DNA of 64,000 bases from Pseudomonas oryzihabitans. Lineage in GTDB: Bacteria; Pseudomonadota; Gammaproteobacteria; Pseudomonadales; Pseudomonadaceae. Below the pieces are notes generated by a model. The model saw nothing but the letters and a program-made list of their open reading frames with translations, was not told where the DNA came from and did no database searches. The stretch's first letter is position 1, and every line of letters starts with the position of its first letter. The DNA is taken from positions 531,501-595,500 of the forward strand of contig NZ_CP017024.1 of the NCBI RefSeq assembly GCF_014522265.1. The letters are read 5' to 3'. The position numbers and the translations under genes are program-made. Positions 16,287 to 25,419 of the stretch are shown here, in pieces.

Positions 16287-18006
16287 AACGCGGTGCCAGG
16301 TGCACCACCAGCAACTGCACGTTCTCGTTGCCACGGAATTCGTTCACGTCCAGCCGATAGGCCAGCTCGGCCCAGCGAATGTTGGGATCGGGCCAGGTGT
16401 CGCGGTCGATGTTGAAGGCGATGCCATCCAGCTCCGGGCCGCCCTGCTCGCTGCGCAGGGTCAGCTTGAGGTGCCGCTCCTTGAGCAGACGCTGGGAGAG
16501 GATCTCGAAGGTGCCGTGGAACAGCGGCTCGGGAAACTGCTGCCCCCAGGGACCGGCCTGGCGCAGGGCCTGGGCCAGGCCGAGCTGGAATTCGGTCGGG
16601 GCCAGGCAGCCATCGGTCTGCAGGCGACCGCTGAGATCCTCGGCCTGCAGGTGACGCCGCACCTCGGCATCGAAGGCGGCGGCAAAGGTCTCGTAGTGCG
16701 CCTGAGGCAGGCTGAGGCCGGCGGCCATGGCGTGACCGCCGAACTTGGTGATGAGCCCCGGATGACGGGTCGCCACGGCATCCAGGGCATCGCGGATATG
16801 CAGCCCGGGTACCGAGCGCGCCGAGCCCTTGAGCATGCCGTTGCCACTGCCGTCGTCGGCGAAGGCCAGCGCCGGGCGGTGATATTTTTCCTTGAGGCGC
16901 GAGGCGAGGATGCCGATCACGCCCTGGTGCCACTCGGGGTCGAACAGGCAGAGACCGAAGGGCAGATTGTCTTCCGGCAACTCCTTGAGCTGCTTGAGCG
17001 CCTCGCGCTGCATGCCCTGCTCGATGCTCTTGCGATCCTTGTTGAAGTCGTCCAGCTGCTGGGCATATTCCTGCGCCAGCTGCGGGTCTTCGCAGAGCAG
17101 CAATTCGATGCCGATGGACATGTCGTCCAGGCGCCCCGCCGCATTGAGCCGCGGACCGAGAATGAAACCGAGGTCGCTGGAGGCCACCTTGCCCGGCTGG
17201 CGCCCGGCCACTTCCAGCAGCGCCTTAAGCCCCGGTCGTGCCCGACCGGCGCGGATCCGCATCAGCCCCTGGTGCACCAGGATGCGGTTGTTGGCGTCCA
17301 GCGGCACGACGTCGGCGACGCTGCCGAGGGCGACCAGATCCAGCAACTCGGCCAGATTGGGCTCGGCCAGGCCCTGACGGGAGAACCAGCCGTTCTCGCG
17401 CAGGCGACTGCGCAGGGCCAGCATCACATAGAAGATCACCCCGACCCCGGCGATGCATTTGCTGGGAAAGGCGCAGGCCGGCTGATTCGGATTGACGATG
17501 GCATCGGCGGCGGGCAATTCGGCGCCCGGCAGGTGGTGGTCGGTGATGACCACCTGCAGCCCGGCCGCCTTGGCCGCAGCCACGCCGTCCAGGCTGGAGA
17601 TGCCGTTGTCGACGGTGAGCAGCACCTCGGGTTCGCGCTGCAGGGCCACGGCGACGATCTCGGGTGTCAGGCCGTAGCCGTATTCGAAGCGATTGGGCAC
17701 CAGGTAGTCCACCCAGGCCGCTCCCAGGCGACGCAGGGCCAGCACGCCCACGGCACTGGCGGTGGCGCCATCGGCATCGAAGTCGCCGACGATGAGGATG
17801 CGCCGACGCTCTTCCAGGGCACGTGCCAGCAGCTCCACCGCCGCCTCGATGCCCTTGAGCTGGTGATAGGGCACCAGTCGCGCCAGCCCCTTGTCCAGTT
17901 CTTCCGGCAAGGTCACGCCGCGCGCGGCATAGAGCCGGGTAAGCAGCGGCGGCAGATCGCCCAGGTCGGGCAATACCGCCGGCAGCGGACGGGGCTCCAG
18001 GCGCAT
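16285..18006 (-). CDS. recJ: Single-stranded-DNA-specific exonuclease RecJ
   Basis: 573-residue 5'-to-3' exonuclease on single-stranded DNA, used in recombination (RecF pathway), mismatch repair and base excision. DHH-family metal motifs are visible: 'ILIVGDFDADGATASAV' (motif I), 'LLTVDNGISSLDGV' (II), 'VVITDHHLPGAELPAADAIVNPN' (III, DHH) and 'DLVALGSVADVVPL' (IV). A DHHA1 domain with 'GGHAMAAGLSL' follows. The start ATG at 18006 overlaps the yaeQ stop by one base, indicating coupling; a longer upstream frame runs inside yaeQ and is rejected. The stop codon TAG lies inside repeat copy D. Confidence 0.97.
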   Translation of the reverse strand: MRLEPRPLPAVLPDLGDLPPLLTRLYAARGVTLPEELDKGLARLVPYHQLKGIEAAVELLARALEERRRILIVGDFDADGATASAVGVLALRRLGAAWVDYLVPNRFEYGYGLTPEIVAVALQREPEVLLTVDNGISSLDGVAAAKAAGLQVVITDHHLPGAELPAADAIVNPNQPACAFPSKCIAGVGVIFYVMLALRSRLRENGWFSRQGLAEPNLAELLDLVALGSVADVVPLDANNRILVHQGLMRIRAGRARPGLKALLEVAGRQPGKVASSDLGFILGPRLNAAGRLDDMSIGIELLLCEDPQLAQEYAQQLDDFNKDRKSIEQGMQREALKQLKELPEDNLPFGLCLFDPEWHQGVIGILASRLKEKYHRPALAFADDGSGNGMLKGSARSVPGLHIRDALDAVATRHPGLITKFGGHAMAAGLSLPQAHYETFAAAFDAEVRRHLQAEDLSGRLQTDGCLAPTEFQLGLAQALRQAGPWGQQFPEPLFHGTFEILSQRLLKERHLKLTLRSEQGGPELDGIAFNIDRDTWPDPNIRWAELAYRLDVNEFRGNENVQLLVVHLAPR

Positions 18007-18545
18007 CAACGTTCGCCCAGCAGCCATTCCAGCTGCAATTCGTGCTGACCGCGGTCGTCGGTGACGAACAGGGTGCCTTCGCTGATCATCACCTGCCAGG
18101 AAATGCTGCGCGGCAGATCGCGGGCCAGCTCGGCCAGGGGCTCGGCGGGAACCGCGGCGATGTGCAGATTCTTCAGCGTCCTGACCGCGTCCACCACCTT
18201 GGTCTGCCAGACACGCAGGTTGCCGTAGGCCAGCAGGCTGGTCCGCTCGGTGCGACGGCTGCACCAGGTCAGGCGGTCGGCATCGGGTTGGCCGACTTCG
18301 ATCCAGTGCAGCACCCGGCCATCGAGACTCTTTTCCCACAGCGCCGGCTCGTCGACGTCGGACAGGCCGCGGCCGAAGGCCAGCTGCTCGTTGTACCAGA
18401 GCACGTAAGCCAGCAACCGCACCGCCATGCGCTCCTCGGTCTCGGAGGGATGCCGCGCCACGGTCAGACGCAGATTCTCGTAGACCCCACGATCCAGATC
18501 GGTGAGGTTGAGTTCGACTTTGTAGGGCGTGGCTTGCAGAGCCAT
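18006..18545 (-). CDS. yaeQ: YaeQ family protein
   Basis: 179-residue cytosolic protein of the YaeQ family, which has a PD-(D/E)xK nuclease-like fold. Signature segments are 'KVELNLTDLDRGVYENLRLTVARHPSET', 'ERMAVRLLAYVLWYNEQLAFGRGLSDVDEPALW' and 'WIEVGQPDADRLTWCSRRT'. Family members were once reported as suppressors of rfaH-type transcription defects, but no enzymatic activity is firmly known. It is the first gene of a yaeQ-recJ unit, overlapping recJ by one base. Confidence 0.93.
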   Translation of the reverse strand: MALQATPYKVELNLTDLDRGVYENLRLTVARHPSETEERMAVRLLAYVLWYNEQLAFGRGLSDVDEPALWEKSLDGRVLHWIEVGQPDADRLTWCSRRTERTSLLAYGNLRVWQTKVVDAVRTLKNLHIAAVPAEPLAELARDLPRSISWQVMISEGTLFVTDDRGQHELQLEWLLGER

Positions 18546-18616
18546 GGCGGGTCACCGGCAGGGAAAGCCGGGCATTGTACCGGAAAAAAGGCAGGGGACC
18601 TTGGGACCGCGGATCC

Positions 18617-18748
18617 GTAGGTTGGGCTGAGAGCAGCGAAGCCCAACGCTAGAAGGTTCGGGTCCGCCTCGTTGGGCTTCGACGATGGAGCCGTCTCAAC
18701 CCAACCTACAGGCCCGCGTAGGTTGGGTTGAGCGCCGCGAAGCCCAAC
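18617..18748. repeat. Three GTAGGTTGGG-type hairpin repeats
   Basis: Three copies of the same unit as at 3391-3419: 18617-18647 (plus), 18671-18709 (inverted, with a different centre) and 18718-18748 (plus). The first and second face each other, so the region can fold into one large stem or three small ones. It occupies most of the 220-bp gap between yaeQ and thrC. Confidence 0.8.
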
Positions 18749-18765
18749 ACGGGTGTGCTACCGCC

Positions 18766-20175
18766 CTACAGCGGCTGACCACGCTTGCCGTGGCGGCTGA
18801 CGAAGGCCTGGACGGCGGCGAGGTCGTTGGGCAGCACGGTGCAACGCTCTTCACGCTGCAGCAGATCGGCCAGGTGGGTCGGTAGGCTGAGGGTCGCGCC
18901 GATGCCGGCCTTTTCCACCGCCTCGGGGAATTTCACCGGGTGGGCGGTACCCAGCACCACCATCGGGGTGGCCAGGCTACGCCGGCATTCGCGAGCGGCG
19001 CGCACGCCGATGGCGGTGTGCGGATCCAGCACCTCGCCGGTGGTGGCATACACCTCGGCGATGGTGGCGCAGGTCTCTTCATCGCTCACGGCGAGGGAGT
19101 CGAACAGCTTGCGCGCTTCGGTCCAGCGATCGTCCGCCACCGTCAGGGTGCCGCTGCTGCGGAAGTTCGCCATCAGCTCGGCCAGGGCCAGGCCATCGCG
19201 ACCGTGCAGGTCGAACAGCAGGCGCTCGAAGTTGGACGAGACCATGATGTCCATGGACGGCGACAGCGTGGCTTCCAGCTGCTGCTTGTCGTAGCGATTG
19301 CCGGACATGAAGCGGTGCAGGATGTCGTTGCGGTTGGTGGCCACCACCAGCTGGCTCACCGGCAGCCCCATGTTGCGCGCCAGGTACCCGGCGAAGATGT
19401 CGCCGAAGTTGCCGGTGGGCACCGAGAAGGCGATGGAGCGCGCCGGGGCGCCCAGCTGCAGGGCCGCATGGAAGTAGTAGACGATCTGGGCCATGATCCG
19501 CGCCCAGTTGATCGAGTTGACCGCCACCAGCGGGGTGCCCTTGAGGAAGCCCTGGTCGGCGAAGCTGGCCTTGACCATCTCCTGGCAGTCGTCGAAGTTG
19601 CCTTCGATGGCGATGTTGTGGATGTTTTCGCCCAGCAGCGTGGTCATCTGCCGGCGCTGCACTTCCGACACCCGCTGGTGCGGATGGAGGATGAAGATGT
19701 CGACGTTCTCGCAGCGCTTGCAGCCTTCGATGGCCGCCGAGCCGGTGTCGCCGGAGGTGGCGCCCATGATCACCACGCGCTCGCCGCGCTTGGCCAGCAC
19801 ATGGTCGAGCAGCCGCCCCAGCAGTTGCAGGGCGAAGTCCTTGAAGGCCAGGGTCGGGCCGTGGAACAGCTCCAGTACCCATTCGTTGGCATCCAGCTGG
19901 CGCAGCGGCGCAATCGAGCCATGGGCGAAACCGGCGTAGGTCTCTTCCAGGATGGCCTTGAATTCGGCATCGGCGATGGAGCCGGCGACGAAGGGCTTCA
20001 TCACCCGGAAGGCCAGCTCGTGATAGGGCAGACCGGCCCAGGAGGCGATTTCCTCCAGGGAAAAGCGCGGCAGGTTCTCCGGAACGTAGAGACCGCCATC
20101 GCTGGCGAGACCCGCCAGCAGCACTTCTTCGAAATTCAGCGCGGGCGCCTGGCCGCGGGTACTGATGTAACGCAT
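18766..20175 (-). CDS. thrC: Threonine synthase
   Basis: 469-residue PLP enzyme that converts O-phosphohomoserine to threonine, the last step of threonine synthesis. The PLP lysine is in 'GPTLAFKDFALQLLG' near residue 110; the phosphate-binding 'GATSGDTGSAAIEG' and the fold-type II core 'VPTGNFGDIFAGY' follow. Size and the N-terminal 'MRYISTRGQAPALNFEEVLLAGLASDGGLYVP' start match the long form found in gammaproteobacteria and yeast. It lies 46 bp downstream of hom on the same strand, so the two are probably co-transcribed. Confidence 0.97.
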   Translation of the reverse strand: MRYISTRGQAPALNFEEVLLAGLASDGGLYVPENLPRFSLEEIASWAGLPYHELAFRVMKPFVAGSIADAEFKAILEETYAGFAHGSIAPLRQLDANEWVLELFHGPTLAFKDFALQLLGRLLDHVLAKRGERVVIMGATSGDTGSAAIEGCKRCENVDIFILHPHQRVSEVQRRQMTTLLGENIHNIAIEGNFDDCQEMVKASFADQGFLKGTPLVAVNSINWARIMAQIVYYFHAALQLGAPARSIAFSVPTGNFGDIFAGYLARNMGLPVSQLVVATNRNDILHRFMSGNRYDKQQLEATLSPSMDIMVSSNFERLLFDLHGRDGLALAELMANFRSSGTLTVADDRWTEARKLFDSLAVSDEETCATIAEVYATTGEVLDPHTAIGVRAARECRRSLATPMVVLGTAHPVKFPEAVEKAGIGATLSLPTHLADLLQREERCTVLPNDLAAVQAFVSRHGKRGQPL

Positions 20176-20221
20176 GACTCGACCTCGGGAAAGACGGCGG
20201 CGCCGGGCGCCGCCAGGCTGC

Positions 20222-21526
20222 TCAGTTCAGGTGCTCGACGCGGATGCGGACGACATCGCCGACGACGTCGTCCAGGGCTTCCAGGGCGGTGATGGCCTCG
20301 ACCATGTGGCGCTCGGTCACGCGATGGGTCAACAGGATCATGGGCACCAGGCCGTCATGTTCCTCGGCTTCCTTCTGCATGATGGACTCGATGTTGATGC
20401 CGCGCGCCGAGAGGATGCTCGCCACCTGAGCCAGCACGCCCGGGTGATCCTTGGCCTGGATGCGCAGATAGTAGGCGCTCTCGCAGGCCTCGATCGACAG
20501 CACCGGATGGTCGGACAGCGCATCGGGCTGGAAGGCCAGGTGCGGCACGCGATTCTCGGGATCCGAGGTCATGGCGCGAACCACGTCCACCAGGTCGGCC
20601 ACCACCGCCGAGGCGGTCGGCTCCTGCCCGGCACCGGCGCCGTAGAACAGCGTCGAACCGACGGCGTCGCCATTGACCATCACCGCGTTCATCACGCCGT
20701 TGACGTTGGCGATCAGGCGATCGGCCGGGATCAGCGTCGGGTGTACCCGCAGCTCGATGCCCTGGTCGGTGCTGCGCGCCACGCCCAGGTGCTTGATGCG
20801 ATAGCCCAGCGCCTCGGCATAGCCGACATCGGCGGTGGTCAGGCGGGTGATGCCCTCGGTGTAGGCCTTGTCGAATTGCAGCGGGATGCCGAAGGCGATG
20901 GAGGCCAGGATGGTCAGCTTGTGGGCGGCATCGATGCCTTCGACGTCAAAGGTCGGATCGGCCTCGGCATAGCCCAGCGCCTGGGCTTCGGCCAGGACAT
21001 CGGGAAAGGTGCGACCCTTCTCGCGCATCTCGGAGAGGATGAAGTTGCCGGTGCCGTTGATGATGCCGGCCACCCAGTTGATACGGTTGGCGGCCAGGCC
21101 TTCGCGCAGCGCCTTGATCACCGGGATGCCGCCGGCCACCGAGGCCTCGAAGGCGACGATCACGCCCTGCTCGCGGGCCTTGGCGAAGATCTCGTTGCCG
21201 TGCACGGCGATCAGCGCCTTGTTGGCGGTGACCACGTGCTTGCCGTTGGCGATGGCGCGCAGCACCAGCTCGCGGGCCAGGGTGTAGCCACCGATCAGCT
21301 CCACCACCACGTCGATCTCGGGATTGTCGGCCACCGCCAGGACATCGGCGGTGATCGGCGTGCTATCGGTATCGCACTGGGGATTGGGTCGGCGCTGGGC
21401 GATCTGCGCCACCTCGATACCCCGCCCGGCGCGCCGGGCGATTTCCTCGGCGTTGCGCTTGAGTACGTTGAAGGTCCCGCTGCCCACGGTACCCAGACCA
21501 CAGATGCCTACTTTGACCGGCTTCAC
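20222..21526 (-). CDS. hom: Homoserine dehydrogenase
   Basis: 434-residue NAD(P)H enzyme reducing aspartate semialdehyde to homoserine for threonine and methionine. It is monofunctional, not fused to aspartokinase. The nucleotide motif 'VGICGLGTVGSGTFNVL' is at the N-terminus, the catalytic domain contains 'GGIPVIKALREGLAANRINWVAGIINGTGNFIL', and a C-terminal ACT domain ('LRIQAKDHPGVLAQVASIL') suggests threonine feedback inhibition. The first codon is GTG, after GGGGGAT. It is upstream of thrC in a hom-thrC pair, 60 bp from dsbC. Confidence 0.97.
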   Translation of the reverse strand: MKPVKVGICGLGTVGSGTFNVLKRNAEEIARRAGRGIEVAQIAQRRPNPQCDTDSTPITADVLAVADNPEIDVVVELIGGYTLARELVLRAIANGKHVVTANKALIAVHGNEIFAKAREQGVIVAFEASVAGGIPVIKALREGLAANRINWVAGIINGTGNFILSEMREKGRTFPDVLAEAQALGYAEADPTFDVEGIDAAHKLTILASIAFGIPLQFDKAYTEGITRLTTADVGYAEALGYRIKHLGVARSTDQGIELRVHPTLIPADRLIANVNGVMNAVMVNGDAVGSTLFYGAGAGQEPTASAVVADLVDVVRAMTSDPENRVPHLAFQPDALSDHPVLSIEACESAYYLRIQAKDHPGVLAQVASILSARGINIESIMQKEAEEHDGLVPMILLTHRVTERHMVEAITALEALDDVVGDVVRIRVEHLN

Positions 21527-21586
21527 ACCCTTATCCCCCTATCAGGTGGCGCCGCTCCGCAGCGCCGTTGAAATCTTTCGCAGCGC

Positions 21587-22312
21587 CTAGCGGGCGCCGA
21601 TTGCCGCTTCCGCCAGCTGGTCGGCCGGCTGGTAGCCCGGGATCATCTGGCCATCGGCGAGAATGATCGCCGGCGTGCCCTGGATGCCCATGTTCTGCCC
21701 CAGCGCGAATTGCTGGGCGACCGGATTCTGGCAGCTCTCGGACTTGACCTCACGGCCGGTGAACATCTGGTTCAGCGCCGCCGGCTTGTCCTTGGCGCAC
21801 CACACCGCCTCCAGCTGCTTGGAACCCGGCGAGCCCATGCCCTGGCGCGGGAAGGCCAGGTAGCGTACCTCAATGCCGCGCTTGTTCAGCTCGGGCACCT
21901 CGGCGTGCAGCTTCTGGCAATAGGGGCAGGTGGTGTCGGTGAAGACGGTGATGTGCGCCTTGGTCTCGCCTTGGGCGGGATAGACGATCATCTGGTTGCG
22001 ATCGAGGCCATTGATCTGCCGCGCCACGGCGACGTTCTCGGCCTTCTCGGTCAGGTTGGAGGCCTTGCCGTCCTTGACCTGATAGAGATAGCCCTGCATG
22101 ACGAACTGGCCATCGCCGCTGGCATAGAGCACGCGGCCGCCCTTGAGCTGGACCTGGTAGAGGCCTTCCAGCGGACTCTTGGCGATGGACTCGATGGCGA
22201 GATTGGGTTGCAGCGCGGTCAGGCTCTGGCGAATGGCCTGCTCAGGTTCGGCCTGAGCCAGTTGCACGCCAAGCCCCAGGCAAGCGGCGAGCAACAGTTG
22301 GGAAATACGCAT
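21587..22312 (-). CDS. dsbC: Periplasmic disulfide isomerase DsbC
   Basis: 241-residue periplasmic protein-disulfide isomerase. Signal peptide MRISQLLLAACLGLGVQLAQA with cut near residue 21. An N-terminal dimerisation domain (to about 80) is followed by a thioredoxin domain with the active-site CPYC in 'TDTTCPYCQKLHAEVP' and the cis-proline loop in 'MGIQGTPAIILADGQ'. A second cysteine pair (WCAKD ... SESCQN) matches the structural disulfide of DsbC. The start is fixed by AGGAGT 6 bp before ATG 22312; an upstream in-frame codon would put 12 residues before the signal peptide. It sits between xerD and hom, as in other pseudomonads. Confidence 0.96.
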   Translation of the reverse strand: MRISQLLLAACLGLGVQLAQAEPEQAIRQSLTALQPNLAIESIAKSPLEGLYQVQLKGGRVLYASGDGQFVMQGYLYQVKDGKASNLTEKAENVAVARQINGLDRNQMIVYPAQGETKAHITVFTDTTCPYCQKLHAEVPELNKRGIEVRYLAFPRQGMGSPGSKQLEAVWCAKDKPAALNQMFTGREVKSESCQNPVAQQFALGQNMGIQGTPAIILADGQMIPGYQPADQLAEAAIGAR

Positions 22313-22374
22313 GTTTGACTCCTGTTGAGACGCCGGCAAGCCTACCACAGACCTGCCGGCTACGGCGGTGGGCC

Positions 22375-23265
22375 CTAGCCGCGCGGATGGTGCTGGGCGT
22401 GCAGTTGCTGCAGCCGCACGCGGGCGACGTGGGTGTAGATCTGGGTGGTGGACAGGCTGGTATGGCCGAGCAGCATCTGCACCGTGCGCAGATCCGCGCC
22501 GTGGTTGAGCAGATGGGTGGCGAAGGCGTGCCTCAGGGTGTGTGGCGACAGCGAGGTGCGGATGCCGGCCACCTGGGCATGCAGCTTGATGCGGTGCCAG
22601 AAGGTCTGCCGGGTCATGGGCGTGCCCCGCTGGCTGGGAAAGAGGATGTCGCCGGGCTGGCCGCCCAGCAGCAGCGGACGTGCGGTCTTCAGATAGCTTT
22701 CCAGCCAGGCGATGGCCTCTTCGCCCAGGGGAATCAGCCGCTCCTTGCTGCCCTTGCCGAAGACCCGCAGCGAACCCTCGCGCAGATTGATCTCGTCCAG
22801 GGTCAGGCTGATCAGTTCGGTCACCCGCAGGCCGGTGGCATAGAGCACCTCGAGCATGGTGCGATCGCGTAGACCGAGGCTGTCGTCGGTATCCGGCGCC
22901 GCCAGCAGCGCCTCCACATCCGCCTCGGACAGACTCTTGGGCAGCGGCGCGCCCAGCTGCGGCATGCTGACCAGCAGCGTCGGGTCCTCGGCGATCCGCC
23001 CTTCGCGCACGCCGTACTTGTAGAAGCTGCGCAGGCCGGAGAGAAAGCGCGCGGTGGAACGCGCCTGGTAACCCTCGCTCAGGCGCCAGCCGAGATGATC
23101 GAGCACGGCGTCACGGCCGACCGTCTCCAGGGTCAGGCCCCTGCCCTCCAGCCAGCGGGCGAAGGCCAGCAGATCGGTGCGATAGGCGCTGCGGGTATGG
23201 GGCGACAGCCCCTTTTCCAGCCACAGGGCATCGAGGAATTCCTCGATCAGCCGTTCGGCGCTCAC
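22375..23265 (-). CDS. xerD: Site-specific tyrosine recombinase XerD
   Basis: 296-residue recombinase that, with XerC, resolves chromosome dimers at dif at the FtsK-bound septum. The N-terminal SAM-like core-binding domain (about 1-90) is followed by the catalytic domain with the R-K-HxxR-H-Y set: Arg in 'ATGLRVTELI', Lys in 'GKGSKERLIPLG', 'SPHTLRHAFATHLL', His in 'LLGHTSLSTTQIYTHV' and the nucleophile Tyr in the same segment. The start is GTG, within a GTGA overlap with the thioesterase stop. The neighbour dsbC confirms XerD rather than XerC. Confidence 0.96.
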   Translation of the reverse strand: MSAERLIEEFLDALWLEKGLSPHTRSAYRTDLLAFARWLEGRGLTLETVGRDAVLDHLGWRLSEGYQARSTARFLSGLRSFYKYGVREGRIAEDPTLLVSMPQLGAPLPKSLSEADVEALLAAPDTDDSLGLRDRTMLEVLYATGLRVTELISLTLDEINLREGSLRVFGKGSKERLIPLGEEAIAWLESYLKTARPLLLGGQPGDILFPSQRGTPMTRQTFWHRIKLHAQVAGIRTSLSPHTLRHAFATHLLNHGADLRTVQMLLGHTSLSTTQIYTHVARVRLQQLHAQHHPRG

Positions 23266-23675
23266 GCGGCGAAGCCGGGCAGCACCGGCGTCGGCTTGCC
23301 CTCGTCATCGACGGCGACAAAGCTGAAGGCGCCGTTGATGGCGCGTTCGCGCCCTTCTGCCAGCATGCCTTCGACGAACACCTCCACCTGCACCTTGATG
23401 CTGGTGTTGCCAACCTTCACCACCCGGCCGATCAGCTCGACGATGGAGCCGGCGGGAATGGGGTGGTTGAAATCGATCCGGTCGGTGGAGACCGTGACCA
23501 GCGGCTTGCGGCAGAAGCGCGTCGCGGTGATGAAGGACACCTCGTCCATCCAGGCCAGGGCGGTGCCGCCGAACAGGGTGTCGTGATGATTGGTGGTGGG
23601 CGGGAAGACCGCCTTGGCCACCCGGGTTTCCGACAGCGCCGTGCGCCGCTGGATTTCCGCTTCGCGGGTGCTCAT
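23262..23675 (-). CDS. Acyl-CoA thioesterase, hotdog fold (YciA-like)
   Basis: 137-residue single-hotdog-domain hydrolase of acyl-CoA thioesters. The 'NHHDTLFGGTALAWMDEVSF' helix holds the catalytic Asp and the Gly-rich turn that cradles the thioester. 'VTVSTDRIDFNHPIPAGSIVEL' and 'KVQVEVFVEG' are the conserved strands of the cytosolic acyl-CoA hydrolase group. It overlaps xerD by 4 bp and is probably the first gene of the thioesterase-xerD-dsbC transcription unit. The chain-length preference is not evident. Confidence 0.9.
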   Translation of the reverse strand: MSTREAEIQRRTALSETRVAKAVFPPTTNHHDTLFGGTALAWMDEVSFITATRFCRKPLVTVSTDRIDFNHPIPAGSIVELIGRVVKVGNTSIKVQVEVFVEGMLAEGRERAINGAFSFVAVDDEGKPTPVLPGFAA

Positions 23676-23703
23676 ATCTGTAATACCTCGAACCTCAGAA
23701 ACG

Positions 23704-23729
23704 AAAAAAGCAGCCGAAGCTGCTTTTTT
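23704..23729 (-). terminator. Rho-independent terminator after rplS
   Basis: Perfect stem AAAAAAGCAGC / GCTGCTTTTTT over a CGAA loop, 16 bp beyond the rplS stop and 28 bp before the thioesterase start. The A and T runs on both sides allow function in either direction, but only the minus-strand operon rpsP-rimM-trmD-rplS reads into it. Confidence 0.88.
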
Positions 23730-23744
23730 CTGGTCACGCCGCGA

Positions 23745-24095
23745 TCAGGAAAGCTTTTCCTTGATGCGGGCAGCCTTGCCGGACAGTTCGCGCAGGTAGT
23801 ACAGCTTGGCCTTGCGCACGTCACCGCGACGCTTGACGCTCAGGCTGTCGACCAGCGGGCTGTAGGTCTGGAAGGTACGCTCGACGCCAACGCCGTTGGA
23901 GATCTTGCGTACGGTGAAGGCGCTGTTCAGGCCGCGGTTACGCTTGCCGATCACCACGCCTTCGAAGGCCTGCAGACGCTGACGGTCGCCTTCCTTCACC
24001 TTAACCTGGACAATCACGGTGTCGCCGGGGGCGAACGCCGGGATTTCTTTGTTCATCTGCTCAGCTTCGATCTGGGCAATGATTTTGTTGGTCAT
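23745..24095 (-). CDS. rplS: Ribosomal protein bL19
   Basis: 116-residue protein of the large subunit at the interface with the small subunit. The sequence is full-length and typical: '[14 protein letters not shown]', '[35 protein letters not shown]', '[33 protein letters not shown]'. It is the last gene of the rpsP-rimM-trmD-rplS operon, followed at once by a strong terminator. Confidence 0.99.
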   Translation of the reverse strand: MTNKIIAQIEAEQMNKEIPAFAPGDTVIVQVKVKEGDRQRLQAFEGVVIGKRNRGLNSAFTVRKISNGVGVERTFQTYSPLVDSLSVKRRGDVRKAKLYYLRELSGKAARIKEKLS

Positions 24096-24137
24096 GTCAC
24101 TCTGCTCCTAAGACAGGCCGCGGCCCGCCATCGATAC

Positions 24138-24874
24138 CTAACTATCGTTCCGCTGACGGAGATATTCCGCCAGCAGGTTCTGCTCTTCCCCAGAAAGCGA
24201 GCGGCCATCCAGAAGATCGGCGCGTCGCTCCGCAGTGCGTCCCAGGGACTGCTGCAGGCGCCAGCGCCGGATATGCTCGTGGTTACCACTGAGCAACACG
24301 TCGGGTACGCGACGGCCCTCGTACACCTCGGGTCGGGTGTAGTGCGGGCAATCGAGCAGGCCGTCGGTAAACGAGTCCTGCTCGGCGGAATCCACATGCC
24401 CCAAGGCTCCGGGCAGCAGTCGCGTAACCCCATCGATCAGCACCATGGCCGGCAATTCACCGCCGGACAGCACATAGTCGCCAATCGACCATTCTTCATC
24501 CACGTGCGTCTCGATGAAACGCTCGTCAATGCCTTCGTAACGCCCGGCGATGAGGATCAGATGCTCCTCCTGCGCCAGTTCCCGTACCGCCGCCTGGTCG
24601 AGCTTGCGACCCTGGGGGACAGGTAGATCACCTTCGCCGCCGAATCACCCCGGGCATCGGCCAGGGCGCGCTCCAGCGGCTGGATCTTCATGACCATGCC
24701 GGGACCGCCGCCAAAGGGCCGGTCGTCCACGGTCTGGTGGCGATCCTCGGTATAGCTGCGCGGGTTGTAGCAGGTCAGCTCCAGGAGCCCCTGCTTCATC
24801 GCGCGACCGCTCACGCCATAGGCGCTCACGGCTTCGAACATCTCGGGAAAGATGCTGATGACATCGATACGCAT
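24138..24874 (-). pseudogene. trmD: tRNA (guanine37-N1)-methyltransferase, frameshifted as sequenced
   Basis: TrmD methylates G37 of tRNAs with SAM and prevents +1 frameshifting; it is essential in most bacteria. The first frame (24874 on) gives '[16 protein letters not shown]' to 'AKVIYLSP' and then turns to nonsense ('RVASSTRRR'). The correct continuation '[17 protein letters not shown]', '[11 protein letters not shown]' and '[16 protein letters not shown]' is in another frame, ending at 24138. Restoring one C to the five-C run (plus strand G run 24614-24618) gives an intact 245-residue enzyme with the deep-knot SAM motifs. Most likely a sequencing error, since the rest is perfectly conserved and the gene sits in its operon. 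Confidence 0.93.
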
Positions 24875-24877
24875 GGA

Positions 24878-25414
24878 TCAGAAATCCGCGTCCCAGTCGA
24901 CCTGCATCTCGCCCTTGGCCAGATCCACCGCCAGCACGTACTGGTCGGGCAGATAGGGCAACAGACGCTCACGATCGTCGAGGCTGCCAGCACAGGGCAT
25001 GACCACCATGACGTCGTTGGCCCCGGTCTCCAGCAGATGATCCACCACACCCAGCCACTGGCCTTCGCGATTGATCACCTTGAGACCTTCCAACTGATGC
25101 CAGTAGTAGTCACCGGCGCCCAGCTGGGGCAATTCGCTGCGCGGCACGCAGATCTCGAAACCGGCCATCAGGCGGGCCTCTTCACGATCGTCCAGGCCCT
25201 GCAGACGTACCGTCAGGACCTTGCCGTGCAACCGACCGCCGAGCACCTTGACCTGCCGGGTCTCGCCTTCGCGCCTGAGCGTCCAGGTCCGATAGTCCAG
25301 CAGATTGTCGAGCGGATCGGTAAAGGAGTAGATCTTGAGCTCACCGCGTACGCCGAAGACCGAAACTATCTTGCCCAGGACCACCAGGTCGGGGGCGGAG
25401 GTCGGCGTACTCAT
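24878..25414 (-). CDS. rimM: 16S rRNA processing protein RimM
   Basis: 178-residue ribosome maturation factor that binds uS19 and helps mature the 30S head. The N-terminal RimM beta-barrel ('VVLGKIVSVFGVRGELKIYSFTDPLDNLLDY') is followed by a PRC barrel ('YYWHQLEGLKVINREGQWLGVVDHLLETGANDVMVV') ending in 'LLPYLPDQYVLAVDLAKGEMQVDW'. It is third-from-last in the rpsP operon: 5 bp after rpsP and 3 bp before trmD. Confidence 0.98.
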   Translation of the reverse strand: MSTPTSAPDLVVLGKIVSVFGVRGELKIYSFTDPLDNLLDYRTWTLRREGETRQVKVLGGRLHGKVLTVRLQGLDDREEARLMAGFEICVPRSELPQLGAGDYYWHQLEGLKVINREGQWLGVVDHLLETGANDVMVVMPCAGSLDDRERLLPYLPDQYVLAVDLAKGEMQVDWDADF

Positions 25415-25419
25415 GATCT

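Noticed and set aside
18617..18748. CRISPR-like repeats
   Set aside because: Only three units, in mixed orientation, with unequal spacing and no cas genes; they are dispersed intergenic palindromes.
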